Assembly (NCBI RefSeq): GCF_036588685.1
Contig: NC_086378.1
Location: 32,465,578 to 32,529,577 of the forward strand
DNA length: 64,000 nt
Source: Mytilus trossulus
Lineage: Eukaryota; Mollusca; Bivalvia; Mytilida; Mytilidae
Direction of reading: 5' to 3'
How positions within the stretch are numbered: position 1 is the first letter of the stretch; each line of letters starts with the position of its first letter. The translations under genes were made by a program, and so were the position numbers. The notes under the pieces were generated by a model, which was given only the letters and a program-made list of their open reading frames with translations, had not been told where the DNA came from and made no database searches. Positions 1 to 9,545 of the stretch are shown here, in pieces.

Positions 1-190
1 TTATCCAAGGCATATATTACCTTAGCCGTATTTGGTACAACTTTTTGGAATGGTTGGAATAATGGATCCTCAATGGTCTTAAACTTTGTACTTTTTTTGC
101 TCTATACATATTTCGATATGAGCGTCACTGATGAGTCTTATGTAGACGAAACGCGCGGCTGGCGTACTAGATTATAATCCTGGTATCTTT
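1..190 (+). repeat. Retrozyme-family copy cut by the window edge, defective hammerhead
   Basis: This is the 3' part of the dispersed hammerhead-carrying element; it matches the 58.9 kb copy through the stretch leading into the ribozyme. The ribozyme occupies 122-165 and keeps CTGATGAG, the stem II pairing and GAAA. The cleavage triplet GTC has become GGC, breaking the essential U16.1, so self-cleavage is not expected. The 5' part lies outside the window. Confidence 0.75.
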
Positions 191-360
191 GATAACTATT
201 TGTGGAAGAAAACTTTATGAGAAATTACTTCGTCCTGGGAAACATCTGCCATTTTCCGGACATGATTCATACATTTTCGTATGAAGATCATGATGGAGTA
301 AATCTTGATTCCTAGATTAATTTTTCACATCATATTCAATTTTACTGACATCAATATTAA

Positions 361-1015
361 CTTAGAATGATGACCATACCAATAATAATTCATATCAACA
401 CAAATGCAGACTACTGGTCTTTTAATAATCCCGGGTGATAAACCCCCACCAACAATGGCATCGTCAAATAGGTTATACACTACATCATAATAAGTACCAG
501 ACTTTAAAGTTGCTCGTCAGTCAAGAGTTCTGTCTTCAAACGACTTACCAGTGACGTTCGAAAAAAGAAAATCGTTTGTCACATTGAAAGAACAGAATTC
601 CGAAAAGGTTGGAAAATACAGATACGGTTATCATTAAGTTAAAAGTATTTCTAAAAATAAGTTTTTTTAAACAATATTAATTACTATATTTAACATTATT
701 AATGTCAATACAAGTGCTGGTTTCTGTGGTAATACCTTATCTGTTATGTAGCATGATACTTCAGTGATTTTTTCTTTTAAAAAACCGTTTGTCACATTAA
801 AAGAACAGAATTCCAAAAAGGTTTTGCCAAATACAGATGAGGTTATCATGAATTTAAAAATATTTCTAAAAAAAGTTTTTTTTTGCAAACAATATTTATG
901 ACTACATTATTCATTGTTTATGTCAAGACAAGTGCTGGTTATTGGGATATTACCTTATCAGTTATTTGAAAGGATACTTCAGTGATATTTTCTTTTAAAA
1001 CAGTAGAAATATTTG
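361..1015 (-). repeat. Degenerate tandem array related to the retrozyme family
   Basis: Two to three diverged units of about 230 bp repeat here. Phrases such as acagaattcc, ccaaatacagatg and tgtcaatacaagtgctgg echo the retrozyme body, and cagtgacgttcg and cttcagtgat echo its ribozyme end. No intact ribozyme core remains. I read it as an old multimer; the family link is inferred from these short matches. Confidence 0.45.
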
Positions 1016-1230
1016 TTCTCGTGATGATTTTTTCATAACGTTATAAATGGATCTTCAAATCTTACTGTCTGGTGTTAATTGTAAACTTTGAAAATTAAGT
1101 TTAGTGACGGGAAATAGGCAATACGATATGTACATATTTTGCACACAATGTTTAACAACATACTTTTATGTAATTGAAGAAACACATTAAAAGAAAATTT
1201 TATAAATAGTGCACATTTGAGTTCAAATAA

Positions 1231-1640
1231 AATTGAGAATGGAAATGGGGAATGTGTCAAAGAGACAACAACCCGACCAAATAAAAAAACAACAGCAGAA
1301 GGTCACCAACAGGTCTTCAATGTAGCGAGAAATTCCCGCACCCGGAGGCGTCCTTCAGCTGTCCCCTAAACAAATATATACTAGTTCAGTGATAATGAAC
1401 GCCATACTAATTTCCAAATTGTACACAAGAAACTAAAATTTAAATAATACAAGACTAACAAAGGCCAGAGGCTCCTGACTTGGGACAGGCGCAAAAATGC
1501 GGCGGGGTTAAACATGTTTGTGAGATCTCAACCCTCCCCATATACCTCTAACCAATGTAGAAAAGTAAAAGCATAACAATACGCACATTAAAATTCAGTT
1601 CAAGAGAGTCCGAGTCTGATGTCAGAAGATGTAATCAAAG
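1231..1640 (+). repeat. Dispersed repeat RC, longest copy
   Basis: This is the longest continuous copy of family RC, beginning gagaatggaaatggggaatg and containing gcacccggaggcg and ggccagaggctcctgact. Related copies lie at 49815-49950 (+), 51785-51945 (-) and 58735-59725 (-, interrupted by a retrozyme). No protein-coding frame is conserved between copies, so it looks like a SINE-like or MITE-like non-coding repeat of unknown class. Confidence 0.7.
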
Positions 1641-2044
1641 AAAAGAAACAAAAGAAACAAAAGAAAATAAACAAAACAAAACAAAAAATAAAAGAATGTA
1701 AAGAAAGTGAAAACGTATTTCAAGTCCTTTCAATACTCTCTTTCAATTTGTATTCATTCAAACCCAGTCAGAGGATTATTCTGAAAAATTAAGATGATAT
1801 TACTTATTCAAGTTGATTAAAACATTATATACAGAGCCATAAACGTCATCTTTGTTGCATACATTAATCGAAGTAGGCGAGGTCTGGGTAAGGGATATAT
1901 TTTTATGTTTAATAAAAAAGAAAAAGAAATCGAAATGAGTGTGACGTTGTAGGGCTGTAAGCGTTAACACTATGATTATTCAATTTTGAAACGACGGACT
2001 TAAGTAAAGTACAAGTTAAATCCTCAAAAAAACACTGAACTCTG
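1641..2044. other. AT-rich spacer, no gene seen
   Basis: A purine-rich stretch (GAAAC/AAAG runs near 1637-1700) is followed by AT-rich DNA. I see no splice-compatible coding segment or recognised repeat. Confidence 0.5.
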
Positions 2045-2275
2045 GTGCCACATGTGGAGCTGACTCTGCTTACCCTTCCGGAGTACATGATATCACCCCC
2101 TAGTTTTTGCTGGGGTTCGTGTTTATTCTTTAGTTTTCTATGTTGTGTCATATGTACTATTGTTTGTCTGTTTGGTTGGTTTGTTTTCATTTTTAGCCAT
2201 GGCGTTGTCAGTTTGTTTTATATTTATGAGTTTGACTGTCCCTTTTGTATCTTTTGTCCCTCTTTTAAAACGGAA
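2045..2275 (+). repeat. Dispersed repeat RB
   Basis: Family RB is recognised by gtgccacatgtgga, ttacccttccgga, tggggttcgtg and gccatggcgttgtcag in order. It recurs at least ten times in both orientations. The open frame here is interrupted or shifted in other copies, so it is not a gene. Confidence 0.75.
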
Positions 2276-2426
2276 AGTCTAAAACCTAAATTGCAAACTT
2301 GTAAATGCATCAAAAACGAGTTTGAAGCAAATGTGATTATTTGATTAAAGTAACCAAATCATACCTTTAGCTAGCTATAAAACCAGGTTCAATCCACCAT
2401 TTTCTACATTAGAAAATGCCTGGACC

Positions 2427-2540
2427 AAGTCAGGAATATCCATTCGTTTGAAATGTTTATACTTTTGATTTTTCCTTTTGATTTTGGACTTTCCTTTTTG
2501 AATTTTTCTCGGAGGTCAGTATTTTTGTGTTTTTACTTTT
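2427..2540 (+). repeat. Dispersed repeat RD
   Basis: Recognised by tatccattcgtttga, ccttttgattttgga and gtatttttgtgtttttac. Other copies lie at 19011-19140 and 31795-31890 (+), and at about 5040-5180 and 39527-39620 (-). It often neighbours RB, here and at 19 kb. Confidence 0.65.
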
Positions 2541-2894
2541 TACAATAATTTGTCAGAAAATAATCCATGAATCGATTTTGGATAGATGTATCTTGATTTT
2601 TTTTAAAATTAAACACAGTTTATCACAACATTGTTTTGGATTTCACAAGCCACCAAGCTAGATAAATAACTTATACTGTAGATAAAACTGTCGCCTTAAA
2701 TGACATGTCAGCACTTCATTATTCCCTTTAGACTGCATTATAATTTCTGATATGGCTTTGCGAAAAAAAAAGCAACAAAAAAAAAGGGGGGAAAAACCAT
2801 TAGGCGTACCAATGCGTTTATGGCACCGCCGTAGCTCTTTATTATTATTAGTTTTGTACTTTTACAGGATCCAATGAAAAATAGAAAGACACGC

Positions 2895-3030
2895 TCAATG
2901 CTCTTCAACTTTGTACTTGTTTGGCTTTATAAATATTTTGATATGAGCGTCACTGATGAGTCTTATGTAGACGAAACGAGCGTCTGGCTTACAAACTTAT
3001 AATCCTGGTACCTTTGATAACTATTTGATA
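2895..3030 (+). repeat. Retrozyme fragment with near-intact hammerhead
   Basis: The segment runs from gctcttcaactttgtac through the ribozyme to gataactatttg, as in the 58.9 kb element. Upstream parts of the monomer are missing or diverged. Confidence 0.75.
2947..2990 (+). ncRNA. Hammerhead ribozyme, type I, near-intact
   Basis: The core CTGATGA, stem II GTCT/AGAC, GAAA and the cleavage triplet GTC are all present. Stem III is minimal: ACG/CGT closed by a two-base AG loop. Stem I is GCGTCA paired with TGGCTT, with one mismatch. Cleavage is predicted after C2984. Activity is untested; the short stem III suggests it works best as a dimer. Confidence 0.7.
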
Positions 3031-3278
3031 TGCAATCCTTAGAAAGTTAAGTTTATAAATATTTAAACAGATAAGAATAAATATATATTTTTTATTTTAA
3101 TGTCAATTCTTCAATTGAGCTGGATTTAAGGAGGTAGAGCGGATTGTTGAATTCAGAATAACTGCTTTAATTTGCCAATGTATTATAATGAATAGTTGTG
3201 GTATGATAAGCAATGCAACGACTATCAATCAGAGATGAAACAACAGGGAAGCATATAAGTTGCCATACAGGCTTTGCC

Positions 3279-3861
3279 AAAGGAGTAGGTCCGGTAAGAC
3301 CCTTTTTTGGCCCCAAAATATGGCAGTTTTACAAAATTGTTAAAATGTAAACTTTTAGTTATTTATTGGATAGTAAAATGGTTCTGCTACATAAATATGG
3401 GCTGTTTTTGACAATACAATGCACATATATTGGGTACTAGCACCATAAAGTCATGCTAAATTACTGAAATCTTAACAATTGCAGGATTTTACTTAAATTT
3501 TAGACGGTTTCCGTGTAAAATGAAAGTGGCCGCATTCGTGTTCATCCAAAATATTGAAATGGAAGTTGTATTTGATGATAATACATAACATATATAAAGG
3601 TTGAGGATGAACACGGATGCGGCCACTTTCGTTTTTGACAAAAACCATCTGAAAGTGACATTTTTTCGCATATTTGGTAGATTTTTCATATTTGAGCTTG
3701 AATCGGATCGTTTTTAATGACAAAATAAGTTAAAATCTGTCACATAAATTAATGGAAACATATGAAATAGACACTTAAGTGTTTAAAAAGTGGTCAAAAT
3801 CTTTCGTCAGATGAAACTGAAATTTGAGGCCAAAATCGGTCCTTACCGGACCTACTCCTTT
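3279..3861. mobile_element. Inverted-repeat (MITE/foldback) element
   Basis: Perfect 20-bp terminal inverted repeats start AAAGGAGTAGGTCC at 3279-3298 and end GGACCTACTCCTTT at 3842-3861. A second, inner inverted pair lies at about 3514-3550 and 3600-3637 (GTGGCCGCAT and ATGCGGCCAC). The antisense reading frames here are by-products of the palindrome. No clear target duplication is visible and no transposase is present. Confidence 0.7.
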
Positions 3862-3865
3862 AAAT

Positions 3866-4215
3866 ATATAGTATAATTACAATGTATATGTTCTGGACAA
3901 AAGGAGTATTTGGATCATATGCGTAGGTCATGACCATATGCGTATAAACACTGTTTACTCATGTAGTCCGGGTATTTAATACGACAAGCGTGGATCAGTT
4001 ACCTTTCCTATTAATTGCACCCTTCAATATGTCAGAAATTGAGAAGCTTGGAAAGTGGAATCTGAATACTCAATTGAAATAAATGATAATCATTGTAGCA
4101 TCATTAATAAGTTAAATCGAATATTTTACTCAGATGTAAAAATTATGAAAAATGCATTGTTGCATGGTGATGATTTATGTTTCCTTACAAAACACAATAT
4201 ATCGACACCGCCAAT
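3866..4215. other. AT-rich spacer, no gene seen
   Basis: No coding exon, RNA gene or recognised repeat is visible. Confidence 0.45.
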
Positions 4216-4220
4216 AACTT

Positions 4221-4635
4221 GATAGTTACCAGGATTAAAATTTAATACGCCAGACGCGCGTTTCGTCTACATAAGACTCATCAGTGACGCTCAGATCAAA
4301 ACAATTACAAAGCCAAACAAATAGAAAGTTAAAGAGCATTGAGGACCCAAAATTCGAAAAAGTTGTGTCAAATACGGCTAAGATAATTTACTCCTGGGGG
4401 GAATAAAATCCTTAGTTTCGAAAAATTCAGTTTTGTAAATAGGAAATTTATAAAAATGACCATATAATTGATATTCATGTCAACACCGAAATGCTGACTA
4501 TTTGGCTGGTGATACCCTCGGGGACGAAACGTCCACCAGCAGTGGCATCTACCCAGCGGTGTAAATAGTTATCAAAGGTACCAGGATTATAATTTAATAC
4601 GACAGACGCACGTTTCGTCTACATAAGAATGAACC
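4221..4635 (-). repeat. Retrozyme-family partial dimer, minus strand
   Basis: One complete monomer carries an intact ribozyme at 4247-4290. It is followed about 352 bp on by the start of a second unit (ribozyme remnant 4599-4627) that breaks off after stem II. The body keeps ggctggtgataccctcgggg and tggcatctacccag, as in the other copies. Confidence 0.8.
4247..4290 (-). ncRNA. Hammerhead ribozyme, consensus sequence
   Basis: Read on the minus strand, this 44-nt motif is identical to those at 59.0 and 59.4 kb. Stem I is GCGTCA/TGGCGT, the core CTGATGA, stem II GTCT/AGAC with a 5-nt loop, then GAAA, minimal stem III ACG/CGT with a CG loop, and triplet GTC. All catalytically required positions are intact. 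Confidence 0.85.
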
Positions 4636-4959
4636 ACATAACAAGAAATCAACTGTTATCTTTCATAAGCAGTTATGTCATTGAACTTTATTTGTATTGC
4701 TTTATTATTTGTGTGTCAATTATCTTCATATAATTTGTAGTTCAATGAATTAAATACTTTATGACCTTTTATAATTAACAAGTGAACAGTAACAGTTTTT
4801 TAAACGTGCTGACCTTATTCTTATGTTAAAAATAATTTGTATAAAAAAAAATTGAACATATTTTTAAGTGTGAATAAGTGGAAATTAAAAAGAAGTGAAA
4901 TAAAAACTAATCCTAACGTAAAAAATAACTCATGTACCAAACAACAGCATGCAATCGTC

Positions 4960-5460
4960 GACATCGAAAGGAAGCTTCAAATTGACTCCAGCTAAAGAAT
5001 GACATCATTTATACTGAGATTCAGACAATAGATTAAAGATATAAACAAAACAAAAACACCAAAAAAATTACCTAACTTAGTGAAAAATTCGAACGGAAAG
5101 TCCGTAATAAAATGTCAAAATCAAAACCTCAAAAAACATTAATGGACAACAACTGTCATATTCCTGACTTGGCACAGGCATTGTCTCGAGTAAAAAATAG
5201 AATAAGCCGTGTTCCCATAAATATTTTAGAAAAATATCAAAATGTTCTAAATACTCAGATGGCCCGTCTGTTAATAACCAAACGTGTATGTACTCATAAT
5301 GTCCGACCGCACGCTTATTGCCGAAACTAATGTGAATACCGATACGGTCAAAATTATACGAGTATTTATTCTACATAACTAGCATGCATTGCAAACTATA
5401 AGAATATGCAGACGCTACGATAAAATACCGGACAAAAAACTACACACACTGTTCACAAAG
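4960..5460. repeat. Upstream block shared with array copy 5 (contains RD, minus)
   Basis: This block (cctgacttggcacaggcatt, tctgttaataaccaaacg, gctacgataaaataccggac) is repeated at 59725-60100 upstream of copy 5. It is part of the segmental duplication that produced copies 1 and 5. An RD repeat is embedded in minus orientation. The 72-codon frame at 5112-5330 is broken at 59.8 kb, so I do not call it a gene. Confidence 0.6.
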
Positions 5461-5466
5461 CAATGA

Positions 5467-5885
5467 TAGTTATCAAAGGTACCAGGCTTATAATTTAGTA
5501 CGCCAGTCGCTCGTTTCGACTTCATAAGACTCATAAGTGACGCTCTTATAAAAAAATATTAAAAAGCCAAACAATTTTAAAGTTGAAGAGCATTGAAAAA
5601 ATTCAAAAATTTTGTACCAAATACGGCTGAGGTAATATATGCCTTGGATAAAACAATCCTTAGTATTTGTAATAATTTAAACTTTTGCTAACAGTAAATT
5701 TATAAAATTGACCATATAATTGGTGTTCAAGTCAATCCTATGTGCTGACTTCTTGGCTAGTGATAACATCGGTGACGAAACGTCCACTGGAAGTGGCATC
5801 AACGCAGTGGTGTAAATTGTTATCAAAGGTACCAGGCGTATAATTTCGAACGCTAGATGCGCATAAAGTTAAAGAGCATTAATGA
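5467..5885 (-). repeat. Retrozyme-family partial dimer, decayed
   Basis: Starts of two units (gttatcaaaggtaccagg at about 5469 and 5819) are about 350 bp apart. The ribozyme near 5499-5543 has a core change (CTTATGA) and a lost U16.1 (GAC), so it is dead. The second unit is truncated. It interrupts sequence that is continuous upstream of copy 5, so it probably inserted after that duplication. Confidence 0.7.
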
Positions 5886-5990
5886 CCAAACACTTTCACT
5901 ACAGTGCTGTCGTTAAATATCTAAAAATAATAATAATAAAAGATGATTTCTTGAAATGCAATTAATAATACTACGATTTGATTTCATTTA

Positions 5991-6127
5991 AAATGTCAAA
6001 ATATTTTATTACGCTATCGAATGTATTCTACACGCTATTTCAAAATTAAAAAATTGAACAATCCAGAATATAAGATATAAAAAAGATACTGCATAAACGC
6101 AAAGACGAATTCCTGGAAGTCAGTAAG
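5991..6127 (+). promoter_or_regulatory. Copy 1 promoter and untranslated exon
   Basis: A block conserved upstream of the array genes (tgtcaaaatat, ttacgctatcgaatg, ctacacgc) is followed by a TATA-like run, TATAAGATATAAAA, at 6069-6082. A short leader then contains GAATTCCTGGAAG and ends in the splice donor AAG|GTAAGA at 6127. The same layout precedes copies 2, 4 and 5. The transcription start is inferred at about 6100. Confidence 0.65.
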
Positions 6128-6227
6128 GTAAGAATTAAAATGTTTTTATGTTCTTTTGTTCAAACTTATGTTATTTTGATTTGTTATATTTTATTCTATT
6201 ATATGATAACTACAACTCAATTTCAGA

Positions 6228-8199
6228 ATGTCCACATTCAGCTTTGCTACTGTCATTGTTGCATTTGTAGTCAGTGTTTATGGACATGATTGTACAAAAT
6301 ACAGCCTCACACCATCAGACCAGTCTATTATTGATATGATGAAGCATTACTTGCATACCTCACGGAAGGCGGACTGTCCTGTAACACCTTCACAACAGGG
6401 TAGGAAAAAAGTATGAAAATATACAAATCTTGGTAACAAAACAAAAAATTATAACGCTAAACCGAAATCGGAGTCCAATCAAAATCAAATTACGGAACAA
6501 TTTAAAAACAACTGCTATATCGATTAAACGGAGTTTCGGAAAACTCCAAAAGGAGAAAGTCTTTGTCGACAAATAAAGACTTTCATGTTACGTATGCATC
6601 ACCAATAGTACAAATTCATGCAAGGTCAAAATGTTACAATTGGAGAAGAGACACAACTGATAAAGTTACAGATCAGACGAATAAATCGCACAAAAATACA
6701 CTACTAATACACTTTCTAATCAAACTGTTGGGTGTGATTATGTAAATAATTTTGCTTTTGTTGAATATATATGAATGTTTAAAGAAAAGAAACTTGTAAT
6801 TTATTTATGAAAATGAGTATGCAAGTGATTATATCCTCACCAAAATGTTCTTTACCAATTGAACTTGCATTAACTCATCAATGTAAACGGGAGCCAAAGG
6901 CAAACACGTTAAAGGTAATGTATTAGATAAGATGGACTAAGCTTCTCTAGTAATTCATATTTAATACGGTTTCGTACTGTAAATAAACATTTTGCTTTGA
7001 ATATATTAGATATTGGTGTGACATATGTCAGATGGGGAAAGAAAAATTGTCCTGAACATTCGGACATTGTGTATACAGGTATGTTGTTTTCATTATTATC
7101 ATCATTTTACATAAATTATAGAATTCCTACACATTGAATGAAGCGCTAGACTGTAAAGTTTTACTTGTTTACTACAGTCTTCTTTTCTTTGCATAAACAT
7201 ATAGTTCTGTACTTTTGAAGTAAATTATTACCCATTATGTTCACAATATATTTTAGGGTTATCAAAAGAGAAATTTGTAAAAGAATAAGAATAACTAATG
7301 CTTGTGAAACAATCTGAAACACAGATTTAAAGTCGAACTTAAAAGCCTCTACTACTTGCATGTTAATACATCGAAAATTTTAAACACTGGTTTGTGATAT
7401 GTTCGTCATTGTAACGTACAGATAAATAATTTGAATAATAAAATTTGAAATAAGATAATCATCTTACACTTCTTCAGGGCAGGCTGGAGGTAACTATTAT
7501 ACTAACAAAGGAGGTGGTTCCAACTATCTCTGTTTACCCAGTAATCCTGAAAATGGAAAAGCATACTCCTATGCCAATAATATCCTATATGGTGCCGAGT
7601 ATGAGATACATTCCAGCACTAAGCCATCCGGTTTGCCAGCTAGTTTGGGTGAAAAAGAGGTTCCATGTGCAGTATGCAGGAGGAAAGGGAAAGTTTCTGT
7701 GTTAATGATACCAGGTAGTTTCATCATTAATATTTGTTTACACCATTATTTAGAAAGGAATAATACATATGTTTTAAAATAGTTGGTCCATTATTAACCT
7801 ATATTGTTGATTATAAGGTTCGACATGAAATGATCTTGAATGCTATGGCTTAACATAATATTCTGTATAATCACAATCTTTATTTCCAAATGCAAATATA
7901 TTAAAGTAATAATTCGTTTTAATATGGAAACTGCATATTTTTACATTTTTTTTTATTAAGGAAAAAAGTCCTGTTACAAAGGATGGCAATCCGAGTACAA
8001 TGGCTTTTTGATGAGTGAAAATATAGGACATAACATTAAAGAATATATATGTATGGACGGAGAGGCGGAACCATTGGACAATCGGTCTTCGAACGAACAA
8101 GGTGCTTTGTTTTATCCTATCAGAGCGAAATGTGGTAGTCTGAGATGTCCCCCATACAAAGATAACACTGAAGTTCTTTGTACAGTTTGTACTAAATAA
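6228..8199 (+). CDS. Copy 1: secreted short-chain collagen C4-like protein, intact
   Basis: Coding exons are 6228-6399, 7010-7078, 7478-7714 and 7961-8199, all joined in phase 1 with GT-AG introns, giving 238 residues. Residues 1-19 form a signal peptide (MSTFSFATVIVAFVVSVYG). A segment of about 38 residues with two cysteines follows, then a domain opening VTYVRWGKKNCP, continuing GGGSNYLCLP, LYGAEYEI, CAVCRRKGKVSVLMIPG, CYKGW, YICMDG, CGSLRCPPY and ending LCTVCTK. This pattern is what I know from the C-terminal domain of short-chain collagen C4-like proteins of sponges, cnidarians and molluscs; no Gly-X-Y collagen repeat is present. Twelve cysteines in the mature chain suggest disulphide bonding. 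The ATG follows the acceptor TTTCAG and is shared by all copies. An AATAAA overlaps the stop. Extracellular role is inferred; molecular function is unknown. Confidence 0.85.
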
Positions 8200-9055
8200 A
8201 AATAATATAACGCTCTCCTTTGTTCACTTATTTCATATGTACCAGTTTACCTTATATGCAACTGTACATGTACTTCGATTAAAAGTCAAACGAAATATTG
8301 CGACTTGTTGATATTGAGGATAGGGAATAATGAGTCTTCTGTTATTTTGTATCATTTTTTGAGAGGTTAACAGAGGGGAATATCAACTTATTTTTATTAT
8401 TGTTTACATCTTTACCTTGGGTATGTAGGGATTATTTTTCAATTATAGACTCAACATCTCATTTTCAATATGCTTTAAGTGGATATTGGTTGACAAGTGG
8501 TCTAAATAGTTGGAATACACAAGCATGTCAAAACTGAGGTTGTGATTTTTCTCCGTGCATTCCACTTTCCTCCTGCAATAAAGACTTAACTCCATGAATT
8601 AACACACTAGTGCTGAAAGAAGAGTTTAACTGTTGAACACAAATAAAACAATCAATCGTGTTGTTGCACGCTATTTTTCATCAGATATTATACTAATATG
8701 ACACATTACTTATTTCGGGCGTTCGAAGCGCCGTAAGGATTTAATTACATAAGACACGTTTGAAAATAAGTATAAACACGAAAAAACGTACCAAGTGTAC
8801 AAAAAAAAACGAAACATTAGTTACTTTGAGTTGGGTCCACTTTGTCTGAGGAAGTTGCATCTTAGTTTCTCAGTGAGGTCACTATTTATCAACGAATAAT
8901 TTACAAAGAAAAACACATGTTTTAATTTATATCAGTACCGACGAGGAGTAACTTTCAACCAGCAGTGATTTACAAATTTGATAGCATATAACAATGTAAG
9001 TGCGTTGTTGTCTGTTTGTTTCAATATGCACTCCAATTATAATCTACAGATAAGA
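8200..9055. other. Downstream flank of copy 1, no gene seen
   Basis: AT-rich DNA. The first few hundred bases resemble downstream flanks of copies 2 and 3 (ttgttgatattgagg occurs after each). No further coding exon is visible. Confidence 0.5.
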
Positions 9056-9057
9056 TA

Positions 9058-9180
9058 TGTGTTAACATTACCAATGAGACAACTCTCCACCAGAGACCAG
9101 AGACAATATGACATCGATGTCAACAACTATGTATCACCGTACGGCAACACCTATGAGTAAAACCCATACCACATAGTCTG
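9058..9180 (+). repeat. Dispersed repeat RE, partial
   Basis: Recognised by accaatgagacaactctcca, agaccagagacaatatgaca and tcaccgtacggc. Longer or other copies lie at 14640-14840, 34900-34996 and 53155-53330. Confidence 0.6.
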
Positions 9181-9184
9181 CTTT

Positions 9185-9545
9185 GATAGGCAAATCATAG
9201 ATTTCAGACATGCATTTCGTCTACAAACGACCTATCAGTGACGCTCGAATAAAGCATTTAAAAAGACCGAATAAAGACCGAAAATCAAAAAGCATTTGAC
9301 GACCCTCACTTCTTACGGTTTTGTCAAACACAGCTGAAGTAATCCTTTACTGCCATAGTTAATTATTGGTTTTAGATCTTCCAAAAATTCAAAGTTTTAT
9401 GAACAATAAATTTATAACTATGATGATATCGGTTATTATTCATGTCAACACAGAAATTCGGATTACTGTTATGGCAATTCCCTTTGAGAAGAAACCTCCG
9501 TTAGAGACATCTTCCAAGTAGTTGTAAATAAACCCATCATAACGT
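9185..9545 (-). repeat. Decayed retrozyme-family copy
   Basis: The order of motifs (tttcgtctaca, cagtgacgctcga, tgatatcggttattattcatg, tcaacacagaaa) follows the minus-strand retrozyme. The ribozyme near 9209-9247 has lost its stem pairing and core and should be inactive. Confidence 0.55.

Noticed and set aside
2045-2344. Frame of 99 codons at 2.0 kb and a similar one at 56.2 kb
   Set aside because: Both are readings of the dispersed repeat RB on opposite strands; other RB copies break the frame.
5112-5330. Frame of 72 codons upstream of copy 1
   Set aside because: Its duplicate at 59.8 kb has frameshifts and the sequence overlaps repeat RD; no recognisable domain.
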